Assembly (NCBI RefSeq): GCF_027571405.1
Contig: NZ_CP092968.1
Span: forward strand, 3,122,001-3,186,000
DNA length: 64,000 nucleotides
From: Methylocystis parvus OBBP
GTDB lineage: Bacteria; Pseudomonadota; Alphaproteobacteria; Rhizobiales; Beijerinckiaceae
Direction: 5' to 3'
In this document: positions 26,898 to 35,149 of the stretch, in pieces
Layout of the letters: each line of letters starts with the position of its first letter
Numbering within the stretch: the stretch's first letter is position 1
Notes under the pieces: generated by a model
Database searches by the model: none
What the model was told of the DNA's origin: nothing
Seen by the model: only the letters and a program-made list of their open reading frames with translations
Translations under genes and position numbers: made by a program

Positions 26898-27370
26898 TTC
26901 CCGTCGCCTTTGCTTGTCGCCTGTGCGTTTGCGCGGCTTTGCTGCAATGCTTTTATGTATGCGGCGATGGCCCAGCGATCTTCCGGAGGAACGCGCGACG
27001 CATAGGAATACATGGCGCCGAAGCCGTCGGTTATGACGTCGTAAAAGCGTTTTGGCGGCGTGTCGCGCAGGCGCTGCGTATGATAGGAGGGCGGCGCTGG
27101 AAAGCCGCGCTGCACGATCATGCCGCGGCCGTCGCCGGCCTCGTCATGGCAAGGGGCGCAAAAAATCCCGTAACGCTCCTTCCCGCGCTCCAGCAGAGCC
27201 AGCGTCACGGCCGGCGCCGTTTCCGGACGCGAGCGGAAGGCCACGACGCCGGCGGGCGACGAAACCGGCGCGACGAGAGGGCGATAGGCTTTTTGCTTTT
27301 GCTGTACGGACATATCGCTGCAGGCGGAGAGGCCGATGAGGGTGATCATCGCTACGAGTCGGCGGGTCAC
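26894..27370 (-). CDS. actE: alternative complex III cytochrome c subunit ActE
   Basis: A 158-residue lipoprotein cytochrome c. The lipobox is in LIGLSACSD. The haem site is YGIFCAPCHDEAGDGRGM (CxxCH), and the likely axial Met lies in the YDVITDGFGAMYSYASRV block, which is typical of ActE. It should transfer electrons from the iron-sulphur/haem part of complex III to the oxidase in the periplasm. It overlaps both neighbours by 4 nt. Confidence 0.92.
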   Translation of the reverse strand: MTRRLVAMITLIGLSACSDMSVQQKQKAYRPLVAPVSSPAGVVAFRSRPETAPAVTLALLERGKERYGIFCAPCHDEAGDGRGMIVQRGFPAPPSYHTQRLRDTPPKRFYDVITDGFGAMYSYASRVPPEDRWAIAAYIKALQQSRANAQATSKGDGK

Positions 27371-27888
27371 GGCCCCGCCTCCTCGATTTCCGTCGCGCCG
27401 GACGCGAGACAGATTTCTCTCGCGCGACGCAACGCTTCGCCGTCGGCCGCATGGAGCGCGAGGATCCAGCGATCCGACATAGCGCGCTTCATCAGATCCG
27501 CCTCATCGACGGGATCGTGAAGCTTGAGAAGTCCGGCGGAAATGAAAGCCGCGACGATGGCGGCAATGACGGCGAGCCCGATCCCGATCTCGAAGGCGAT
27601 CGGAACGAAAGACGGCCATGAGAGTTTCGGCCGGCCGCCAATATTCAGCGGATAGCCGATCATGTTGGCGTAAACCTGCATGGCGAAGCCGCCCGCGAAG
27701 CCGAGCAGGCCGCCCGCAAGCGCCACGCGCGGCGTCAGCGAGTCGATCTCATGCGCAGGAAAGGGCGAGAAGGTATCGAATCGGTCAAGGCCCCAACGGC
27801 GCAGCTCCGCGGCCGCCTTGTCGCGGCGTTCTTCGTCGACAAAGGCCGCGCTGAGAGAAAAGCGCGACGCGGTCTCAGCCGGAACCAT
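27367..27888 (-). CDS. actD: alternative complex III subunit ActD (DUF3341)
   Basis: A 173-residue membrane protein. A soluble N-terminal part ends in LDRFDTFSPFPAHEID, the typical DUF3341 signature, followed by two helices (ALAGGLLGFAGGFAMQVYAN and PIAFEIGIGLAVIAAIVAAF). It is the standard ActD between the cytochrome subunit and the NrfD-like subunit. Starts overlap the end of actC by 14 nt. Confidence 0.93.
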   Translation of the reverse strand: MVPAETASRFSLSAAFVDEERRDKAAAELRRWGLDRFDTFSPFPAHEIDSLTPRVALAGGLLGFAGGFAMQVYANMIGYPLNIGGRPKLSWPSFVPIAFEIGIGLAVIAAIVAAFISAGLLKLHDPVDEADLMKRAMSDRWILALHAADGEALRRAREICLASGATEIEEAGP

Positions 27889-29251
27889 CCCGGCGCTCCT
27901 TTTCTGCGGCGGTCATGATCTCCCGCATTTCGAACATGGACAGCATGGGGATGAAGCGCACAGCGCAGACAAGGCCGAAGATAAAGAGGCCGACGCTGCC
28001 AAAGAGCGTAAGCCAATCCCAAATCGTCGGCGTATATTCGCCCCAGGCCGACGGCAGGCGCGGCCGGCGCAAGCTCATCACGACGATCTGATAACGTTCG
28101 AGCCACATGCCGACGATCACGCCGAACGAAACAATGGCGACGACCGCCTCGTTGAGCCGCATGCGCCGGCTCCACAAAAGTTGCGGAAGAAGCGCATTGA
28201 ATATGACGGCGCCCCAATAGATGACGGCTAATTGCCCACCGGCCTTGTCGAGGAAGGAGGCGCGCTCAGCAGCGTCCGTCGTATAGAAGGACATGAAGGC
28301 GTCCATGACGTAGGCGTAGGCGAGCGCGAGGCTGCTTGCGAGCATAAGCTTGCCGAGCGCGTCGAAATGGCGGCCCGTGATGAAGTCCTCGAAACTCAGC
28401 CAGCGCCGCAGGGGCACGAGGAGAAGCAGCGTCATGGCGAAGCCTGATAGCAGCGCGCCGAAGACGAAGAAGGGAGGAAACTGCGTCGAATGCCAACCGA
28501 CCGTGGCGGCGCCGGCGAAATCGAGACCGACAATGCTGTGCACCGAGACGACGAGGGGCGCGATGATGACGGCGAGAACGCCGTAAGCCGCGCGATATTC
28601 CCGCCATTGTGAATCCGAGCCGCGAAAGCCCGCGGCGAAAATTCCAAAAATCGCGCGTCTCGCGGGCGTCTCCGCCCGATCGCGCATCGTCGCCAGATCG
28701 GGAATGAGGCCGTAGTACCAGAACAGAATGGACGAGATGAGATAAGTGAGGATGGCGAAGAAATCCCACAGCAGCGGGCTTCTGAATTGCGGCCAGAGCG
28801 TCATGGTGTTTGGATAGGGAAAGAGCCAGTAAAAGAGCCATGGCCGTCCGAGATGCAGGATCGGGAATATGCCGGCGCAGGCGACGGCGAAAATCGTCAT
28901 GGTCTCAGCAAGGCGGTTGATGGAATTCCGCCACTCGGCGCCTGTCAGGTAAAACAGCGCCGAGATGAAGGTGCCCCCCGACGCGATGGCGATCCACCAC
29001 ACGTAATTGATGATGGCGAAGCCCCAGGCGACCGGCCAATCCACGCCCCAAATGCCGACGCCGGCGATGAAGAGCCAGGCGACGGCGAGGAAAAGGGCGA
29101 GCAGCAATATCGATGACAGAACAAGTAAGACGATCCACCAGCGCGGCGGCGCGTCTCGCCGCAGGGGAATGTCGCATATCTGGCGGGTCATCGAGCCGAT
29201 CGACCGGCTGGGATTGAACAGCTTGTCGCCCTCGCTCGGAGCCGCGCTCAT
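27875..29251 (-). CDS. actC: alternative complex III NrfD-like membrane subunit ActC
   Basis: A 458-residue NrfD/PsrC-family membrane protein, about ten helices, that binds and oxidises quinol. NYVWWIAIASGGTFISALFYL, PNTMTLWPQFRSPLLWDFFAI and GWHSTQFPPFFVFGALLSGFA are typical ActC blocks. I start it at ATG 29251 (MSAAPSEGDKLF), which overlaps the actB stop by 4 nt; the longer version reads through the end of actB. Confidence 0.94.
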   Translation of the reverse strand: MSAAPSEGDKLFNPSRSIGSMTRQICDIPLRRDAPPRWWIVLLVLSSILLLALFLAVAWLFIAGVGIWGVDWPVAWGFAIINYVWWIAIASGGTFISALFYLTGAEWRNSINRLAETMTIFAVACAGIFPILHLGRPWLFYWLFPYPNTMTLWPQFRSPLLWDFFAILTYLISSILFWYYGLIPDLATMRDRAETPARRAIFGIFAAGFRGSDSQWREYRAAYGVLAVIIAPLVVSVHSIVGLDFAGAATVGWHSTQFPPFFVFGALLSGFAMTLLLLVPLRRWLSFEDFITGRHFDALGKLMLASSLALAYAYVMDAFMSFYTTDAAERASFLDKAGGQLAVIYWGAVIFNALLPQLLWSRRMRLNEAVVAIVSFGVIVGMWLERYQIVVMSLRRPRLPSAWGEYTPTIWDWLTLFGSVGLFIFGLVCAVRFIPMLSMFEMREIMTAAEKERRDGSG

Positions 29252-32094
29252 GGCGCCGGCTCCGCCAGATGCGGATTTCTGTTGAGAATGCGCATCTCGT
29301 AAGTCACGCGCGGCGCCGTGTTCTGGTCGGCGAGAAGGGCGTAGGCGAGAGGACTTTTCTTGCGCTGGGCCGTCTCGCTTTCGCTTTCTGCGAGATTGCC
29401 GAAACTGATGGCGCGAGAGGGACAGGCGGCCTGGCACGCCGTCACGACCTCTCCTATTGGCTTATTCGCCTTATCCGCTTCGACGCGCGCGGCGGCGATG
29501 CGTTGAATGCAGAAGGTGCATTTCTCCATCACGCCGCGTGCGCGAACCGTGACGTCCGGATTGCGCGACTCGAGCGCCCTCGACTCCGCGTCCGCAAAGG
29601 CGAAGTAGTTAAATCTGCGAACCTTGTAGGGACAGTTATTGGAGCAAAAGCGCGTGCCGACGCAGCGATTATAGACCATCACGTTCAAGCCCTCGGAATC
29701 GTGCATGGTCGCGCCGACGGGACAGACAGGCTCGCAGGGCGCCTGTTCGCAATGCATGCACAGCACGGGCTGAAAGTGAATTTGGGGATCTTCGGGCGGG
29801 CCCTCATAGTAGCGGTCGATGCGAAGCCAATGCATTTCCCTTTGGCGCAACACCTGCTCTCTGCCGACGACGGGAATATTGTTTTCCGCCTGGCAAGCGA
29901 CGACGCAGGCGCTGCATCCGATGCAGGCGTTGAGATCGATGCTCATGCCCCAGGCGGCCGGGCCTTGCGGGCGCCAACGATATAGAAACGGCCCTTCGCG
30001 CGGCGAAGGTTCAATCTCGCCCGAGCGAAAATGGGCGAGCGTGTCGCTGCGCGCAAATTGGCCGCTCTCGTCGTCGCGCAACGGATGATGACGATCGGTG
30101 CTCGCGACCGCGACGCGGCCATCGAGTTTGCGCAAGGCGAATGGACCATTCAGTCCGTAAAGCGGAAAGAAATCCACGCCGACATTGCGTCCAATGTCGC
30201 CGGAGCGTTGGCGTCCGAAGCCGAGATAGGCGACAACGCAGTCATCGGCCTGGCCCGGATGGATCCAGACGGGGCTGCGCATGACGGCGCCGCCGCCTGC
30301 AATCTCGACCAGATCGCCGTCCCGCACCCCCAGGCGCCTGGCCGCGCCGGGAGAGACGAGCGCCGGATTGTCCCATACGATCTTCGTCAGCGGACGAGGC
30401 AACTCTTGGAGCCACGCATTGCCGGCGTTGCGACCGTCCCACAGGAACGGGTCGGGACGCAGGAGGAGGGCGACGCCCGCGCTTACGGGCTTTGGCGCCG
30501 ACAGGGTCGGCGCTGCTGGCCGCAAGGCGCCGTTGAAGGCCGCGTTTGCGCTCCCTTCGACGACTCCGTCGGAGAGCGCCTTTCTCCAGCCCGATTCAAA
30601 ATCGCCGGAGAGCTTGCTCTTCCACGTCGCTTGGACGAGGTCGTGAGATTCCGGAGCGCCCGGCCGCAGCAGCAGGCTCAGCAGATGATGCGGATCGATC
30701 CCGCCGAAGAGCGGCGACGATTGCGGCTGCAAGACGCTTGCCGTTCCGTCAAAGGCGCGCGCGTCGCTCCAATACTCCCATGAATGCGACATTGGCGTCG
30801 CCCAAAGCGTCGCATCGCTGGTCTCGTTGCGCGCCGGCGTCAGCGTCAAGTTGAAGTCGACGCGCTTCATCGCTTCGGCGAAGCCAATGGCGGAAGCCGT
30901 GAACGCCGGATTGCTGTCGAGGATGAAAAGCGATGCGATTTTGCCGGCGTCCATGTCTCTTATGAGAGCGGGGAGAGAATAGTCCGCATCCGCGGATGGG
31001 TGCAGGACGGGTTCGACGAGACGGAGAGTCGCCCCGCGTGCGCCGAGCGCTTCATTGATCGCAAAGACGAGCGCATGATTCTCGGCCGAATGATCGGGCC
31101 CGAGATGAATGAGCGCGCGGCCGCGATGCGCGTCGAGATCGTCCGCGATCCGCCGCAGCCAGTCAGGAGGCTCGGGCGTGGAATGTCCCAGAAACCGCGC
31201 GGCGAGCGCAGAAAGCGCATCCTGGGCTTCGCCGCGCCGGGCGATGTAACGATGGTCGGCCATCGCGCCGGTGAGCGTCGGCGTCGCCTCCACGGCGTAG
31301 AGCCTGCTCATATTGCCATCGCGCACAGGGTTGCGACGCAACGCGAAATCCCGCGCATAGCGCAGGGAGCCCGGCGCCTGATCGAGAAGATCGCTGTCAA
31401 TTGCGAGGATCACATCCGCTCGGGCAAGGTCGTAGACGGGCTCTACGGCGCGCCCATAGGCGAGAGCGGCGCCTTTGTGCGTATTGGCGCGCGAGATCGC
31501 TTCATAGTGAAGCCAACGGGCTTCCGGATAGGCGTCGCGCAATTGTTCGAGCTGCGCCGAAAGCGTCGGCGAGGAGCAAGCGCCTGTGAGCACGGCGAGT
31601 CCCGCGCCTCGATTGGCGCCGAAATTCTCGCGCTGCGCGGCGAGCGCGCGCTCGAGGCTCGGCATATCGGCCGGCAGTCCTTTACGCGTCGTGCCCCATG
31701 CGCGCTCGGGATTGTAGAAATCGAGCAATTGCGCCTGCGCCATTGCATCGGTAGCGCCAAGGCTTGCCGGATGGTTGGGATTGCCTTCGACCTTGATCGG
31801 CCTTCCCATCCAATGTCTGACGACGACGCCGACCGCATAGCCTTGATGCACGAATGCGGTGCTATATTCGTCCGCCTGCCCGGGTCGGACGTTAGGAGGG
31901 GGATGAACGGCCGGGATCAGATGTTGCGGCGGCGGCGAGCATCCGCCGACGCCCCCGAGCGTCAGCGCGGTCGCCATCAGCTTGAGCGCTTCGCGCCGGT
32001 CGGGCGAATCCGCCGCGACGTCCGCGCCGAGCGGCGTCTCGCGGGCGATTCCCAAGCGGCGCCATTGCCGGCTCACCGGTGACATATCGAGCAC
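29248..32094 (-). CDS. actB: alternative complex III iron-sulphur subunit ActB
   Basis: 948 residues, the usual fused ActB: an N-terminal molybdopterin-oxidoreductase-like domain without cofactor function (~1-690) and a C-terminal ferredoxin domain with 4Fe-4S and 3Fe-4S type cysteine sets. Examples are NACIGCSACVVACQAENN, CMHCEQAPCEPVCPVGA, RFCSNNCPYKVRRFNYF and KCTFCIQRI. The N-terminus carries RREALKLMATALTLGGVGGC, a twin-arginine motif next to a lipobox-like Cys, so it is probably exported by Tat. It overlaps actA by 22 nt. Confidence 0.95.
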   Translation of the reverse strand: MLDMSPVSRQWRRLGIARETPLGADVAADSPDRREALKLMATALTLGGVGGCSPPPQHLIPAVHPPPNVRPGQADEYSTAFVHQGYAVGVVVRHWMGRPIKVEGNPNHPASLGATDAMAQAQLLDFYNPERAWGTTRKGLPADMPSLERALAAQRENFGANRGAGLAVLTGACSSPTLSAQLEQLRDAYPEARWLHYEAISRANTHKGAALAYGRAVEPVYDLARADVILAIDSDLLDQAPGSLRYARDFALRRNPVRDGNMSRLYAVEATPTLTGAMADHRYIARRGEAQDALSALAARFLGHSTPEPPDWLRRIADDLDAHRGRALIHLGPDHSAENHALVFAINEALGARGATLRLVEPVLHPSADADYSLPALIRDMDAGKIASLFILDSNPAFTASAIGFAEAMKRVDFNLTLTPARNETSDATLWATPMSHSWEYWSDARAFDGTASVLQPQSSPLFGGIDPHHLLSLLLRPGAPESHDLVQATWKSKLSGDFESGWRKALSDGVVEGSANAAFNGALRPAAPTLSAPKPVSAGVALLLRPDPFLWDGRNAGNAWLQELPRPLTKIVWDNPALVSPGAARRLGVRDGDLVEIAGGGAVMRSPVWIHPGQADDCVVAYLGFGRQRSGDIGRNVGVDFFPLYGLNGPFALRKLDGRVAVASTDRHHPLRDDESGQFARSDTLAHFRSGEIEPSPREGPFLYRWRPQGPAAWGMSIDLNACIGCSACVVACQAENNIPVVGREQVLRQREMHWLRIDRYYEGPPEDPQIHFQPVLCMHCEQAPCEPVCPVGATMHDSEGLNVMVYNRCVGTRFCSNNCPYKVRRFNYFAFADAESRALESRNPDVTVRARGVMEKCTFCIQRIAAARVEADKANKPIGEVVTACQAACPSRAISFGNLAESESETAQRKKSPLAYALLADQNTAPRVTYEMRILNRNPHLAEPAP

Positions 32095-32738
32095 TCCGCA
32101 AGGTCGCGTCCGCCAAGTTGGTATTGCGCGAGAAGCGCCTGCGGCGCCGGCGCGTCGGACCCGCGACGCCAGCCCGTGTCGAAGACGGCCTCCTTCGGGC
32201 GCAAATTCGGGCCGGGGTTCCGGTGGCAGTCGAGGCAGAACTGCATCGTCAGCGTCCTGGCTTTCCAGGTGAGCGGCATGCGCGCCACATCCCCATGGCA
32301 GCTAGCGCATCCGACGCCCTTGGCGATGTGGACGCTGTGGTCGAAATAGACATAGTCCGGAAGATCGGTGACGCGTCGCCATTCGAGCGGCTTGTCGTTT
32401 GCGAGACTTTGCCGCACGGGCGCGAGAATTTCGGCGTCGGTCCAGATCTGCGAATGGCACGTCATGCAAACATAGGTCGTGGGCATGCCGGCGGTCGCGG
32501 CCGTTTCAACTGAATTGTGGCAGTAACGGCAGTCGAGGCCGAGGCCCGATACATGGTGCTCGTGGCTGAAAGGCGCCGGCTGCGCAATGGGCGCCCGCAT
32601 GTTCCGCCCATAGTCGCTCACCTGCCAGAGCCAAAGCATGGACGGGAAGATGACGGCCGTCGCAGCCAGCGCGACAAGAGCGGCCCTGACAAACAAATTG
32701 GCGCGAGGCGTGAATGCGGCCGTCAAGAGCAGCTCCAT
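32073..32738 (-). CDS. actA: alternative complex III pentahaem cytochrome c ActA
   Basis: A 221-residue protein with one N-terminal helix (LVALAATAVIFPSMLWLW) and five CxxCH haem sites: CRYCH, CMTCH, CASCH, CLDCH and CSICH. HEHHVSGLGLDCRYCH is an ActA signature. It is the first gene of a 12-gene operon encoding alternative complex III and a caa3 oxidase, which together pass electrons from quinol to oxygen. Start ATG 32738 lacks an obvious ribosome site; a slightly different start is possible. Confidence 0.95.
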   Translation of the reverse strand: MELLLTAAFTPRANLFVRAALVALAATAVIFPSMLWLWQVSDYGRNMRAPIAQPAPFSHEHHVSGLGLDCRYCHNSVETAATAGMPTTYVCMTCHSQIWTDAEILAPVRQSLANDKPLEWRRVTDLPDYVYFDHSVHIAKGVGCASCHGDVARMPLTWKARTLTMQFCLDCHRNPGPNLRPKEAVFDTGWRRGSDAPAPQALLAQYQLGGRDLAECSICHR

Positions 32739-32852
32739 ATCAATGCAAAAAGTCTAACTGGCCTTCCGGGAGGTTCCAGCAAGCGAGAGCGTGCGCGCCG
32801 AATGGAAGAGCCGATTGCGCGGATCTGACAACAGCGCGTGTGAGAGTCGCAT

Positions 32853-32870
32853 CGCCAGCGCCGGCTGGCG
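32853..32870. repeat. 7-bp inverted repeat between divergent act operon and SMP-30 gene
   Basis: CGCCAGC, loop GCCG, GCTGGCG, with flanking TCGC/GCGA extending the symmetry. It lies in the 225-bp divergent region about midway between the two promoters. It could be an operator or an mRNA hairpin; no T-run follows. Nothing else was recognised in this region. Confidence 0.35.
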
Positions 32871-32963
32871 TCGCGAAACCACCGGTCTATATGAGGACCG
32901 AGCACAGCGGGCATGGCGAGGGAACAAGGCGAGACGACCTTCACCTTTGAGAAGGAGTAGAGC

Positions 32964-33872
32964 GTGACAGCTTGCTCGCCGGATATCGGCCTCGCCTTGG
33001 ATGTGCGCGCCATTAATGGCGAATGCCCGACGTGGGATGAGAGACGGCAAGCGCTTTACTGGATCGACATTGAAGAGCCCGCATTGCATCGTCTGGATCC
33101 GGCGACGTCGCGCGACGAGAAATGGGAGATGCCCGCGCAGATCGGCGCCTTCGCCATTTGTCGCAGCGGCGCGATCATCGCAGCGTTGCGCACGGGCCTC
33201 GTCAAGCTGGATCTGCTCGAGAGAGGCTGCCTCCATCTCGCATCGCCGCCATACAATCCGCTGAGGCACCGCTTCAATGACGGGAAATGCGACGCCCTCG
33301 GGCGGTTTTGGATCGGCGCCATGCACGACCCTTTAGCTTCTACGTCGCCGGAGACGACAACGCCGGCGCAATCGGCTACGCCGCTGAACGTCCTCTCGCA
33401 GCGCGGAGGATTGACGCAGACAAGCGCAAACGCCGTCATTGGAAATGGGCTCGCCTGGAGCCCTGACGCTCGCAGGATTTATTATTCAGACAGCCCGGCG
33501 CGCACCGTCTGGGCCTTCGACTTCGACATCGAGACGGCGAGCCTGTCGTCGAAGCGGATCTTTGCGCAGTTCGAGACCTCGGACGGCATGCCTGACGGCG
33601 CCGCGATAGATGCGGAAGGTTTCTATTGGTGCGCCCTCTATGGCGGCGGACGCATTGTGCGCCTTTCGCCTGAAGGCGCGTTGGATCGGGAGATCAGACT
33701 GCCGGTCAGTCAGCCGACAATGTGCGCATTTGGCGGCGCCGATTATGGGACGCTTTACATTACGTCGGCGGCGCATGGCGTATCTGCGAGCCGGGAGCCT
33801 CACGCAGGGGGCGTCTTTTACTGTCGGCCGGGGGTCGCAGGATGTCCTCCCGCTCTTTTCGCGGACGAATAA
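32964..33872 (+). CDS. SMP-30/gluconolactonase family sugar lactonase
   Basis: A 302-residue six-bladed propeller lactonase. GECPTWDERRQALYWIDIEEP holds the metal-binding Glu and the first blade. FNDGKCDALGRFWIGAMH holds the Asn-Asp and signature of SMP-30, and GNGLAWSPDARRIYYSDS and DGMPDGAAIDAEGFYWCALY hold the remaining ligands. Start GTG 32964 follows GAAGGAG with 6-nt spacing. It hydrolyses sugar-acid lactones by family. Five bp separate it from a hydroxyacid dehydrogenase, suggesting a sugar-acid pathway. Confidence 0.9.
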   Translation: MTACSPDIGLALDVRAINGECPTWDERRQALYWIDIEEPALHRLDPATSRDEKWEMPAQIGAFAICRSGAIIAALRTGLVKLDLLERGCLHLASPPYNPLRHRFNDGKCDALGRFWIGAMHDPLASTSPETTTPAQSATPLNVLSQRGGLTQTSANAVIGNGLAWSPDARRIYYSDSPARTVWAFDFDIETASLSSKRIFAQFETSDGMPDGAAIDAEGFYWCALYGGGRIVRLSPEGALDREIRLPVSQPTMCAFGGADYGTLYITSAAHGVSASREPHAGGVFYCRPGVAGCPPALFADE

Positions 33873-33877
33873 CGGCA

Positions 33878-35149
33878 ATGCGACTATTTCCGCGCCCGCT
33901 TCCTTCACATGTCCAAGCCGCCGTCGAAACAGGCGTGGACGCCGCCCAAATTGCGCAATCGCCCATAGAAGAGAGGAACTCGCCGGCGCGCCGCTTCTAT
34001 GCGGGACGCAATCTTGCGCGCGCCCGCACGATCGAAGATCTGAGAGCGATGGCTCATCGTCGGCTTCCTGCCTTCGCCCTCGAATATTTGGAAGGCGGCG
34101 CCGAGGACGAGGCGACGCTTGCGCGCAATCTTTCCGCATATGCGCGCTATCGCCTGCTGCCCAAGGCGCTCGTCGATGTCTCTCACCGCGATCAGAGCGT
34201 TGCGCTTTTCGAGCGCTCCATGCCGCTGCCTTTCGCAATCGCGCCGACAGGCCTGAACGGGCTTTTCTGGCGTAAGGCGGACGTGCTCCTCGCGCGAGCG
34301 GCGGCGGAGGCGGGGATTCCCTTCATCCAGAGCAGCATGTCGAACGACCCGATCGAGGACGTCGCGGCTGTCCCTGATCTGCGCCACTGGTGGCAACTTT
34401 ATGTGTTCGGCGAGCCCTCAATCAGAGAGGCGCTGATCGCGCGCGCCGAAAGGGCGCAATGCGAAGCCTTGGTCCTGACGATCGACGCGCAATTCTATGG
34501 GGATCGCGAGTGGGAGCAAAGGCGGTTCGCGCATCCCGGGCGTCTAACTCTCGCATCCATTCTCGAATGCGCGCTGCATCCGCAATGGGCCGCGACGACG
34601 TTGTCCGGAGGCATGCCGAGTTTCGCAAATCTCGTCGATCTCCTGCCCAAGGCGCACAGGCGTTTTTTCGACGGCGCGTTTTGGATCCGGGCCCATATGG
34701 ATCATCGCCTCGACTGGAAAGAGGCGGCCCGATTGCGCAAGCTTTGGCCGAGGAGGTTCTTAATCAAGGGCCTTCTCGATCCGGCGGATGCAGAGAAGGC
34801 GGCGGCGATCGGCGCGGACGGCGTCATACTCTCCAACCATGGCGGCCGGCAGCTCGATTGGACCGTGTCGGGATTGGACGTCCTTCCAGACGTGCGACGG
34901 CGTATCGGAAACCGGCTGACCGTCATCGTCGATGGCGGCGTTCGCAGAGGAACGGATATCTTGAAAGCATTTGCGCTTGGAGCGGACGCCGTGCTCGTTG
35001 GAAGAGCGCCCCTCTATGGCCTGTCGGCAGGCGGGCGGAAGGGCGTCACGCGGGCGATCGACATTCTGCGCGATGAGATCGATCTCGATCTCGGCCTGCT
35101 GGGCGCTCGATCGATCAACGAACTCGGGCCGCAGTTCCTTGCGCGTTAA
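33878..35149 (+). CDS. FMN-dependent alpha-hydroxy-acid dehydrogenase (lactate/mandelate dehydrogenase type)
   Basis: A 423-residue TIM-barrel flavoprotein. An N-terminal extension of ~45 residues precedes the core that begins RTIEDLRAMAHRRLPAFALEYLEGGA. FMN-binding blocks are FAIAPTGLNGLFW and LVLTIDAQFYGDREW; the catalytic His and Arg are in ILSNHGGRQLDWTVSGLDVL, and VIVDGGVRRGTDILKAFALG binds phosphate. It oxidises an (S)-2-hydroxy acid such as lactate or glycolate, passing electrons to a quinone or cytochrome. It is 5 bp downstream of the lactonase gene and shares its operon. Exact substrate cannot be told. Confidence 0.9.
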   Translation: MRLFPRPLPSHVQAAVETGVDAAQIAQSPIEERNSPARRFYAGRNLARARTIEDLRAMAHRRLPAFALEYLEGGAEDEATLARNLSAYARYRLLPKALVDVSHRDQSVALFERSMPLPFAIAPTGLNGLFWRKADVLLARAAAEAGIPFIQSSMSNDPIEDVAAVPDLRHWWQLYVFGEPSIREALIARAERAQCEALVLTIDAQFYGDREWEQRRFAHPGRLTLASILECALHPQWAATTLSGGMPSFANLVDLLPKAHRRFFDGAFWIRAHMDHRLDWKEAARLRKLWPRRFLIKGLLDPADAEKAAAIGADGVILSNHGGRQLDWTVSGLDVLPDVRRRIGNRLTVIVDGGVRRGTDILKAFALGADAVLVGRAPLYGLSAGGRKGVTRAIDILRDEIDLDLGLLGARSINELGPQFLAR

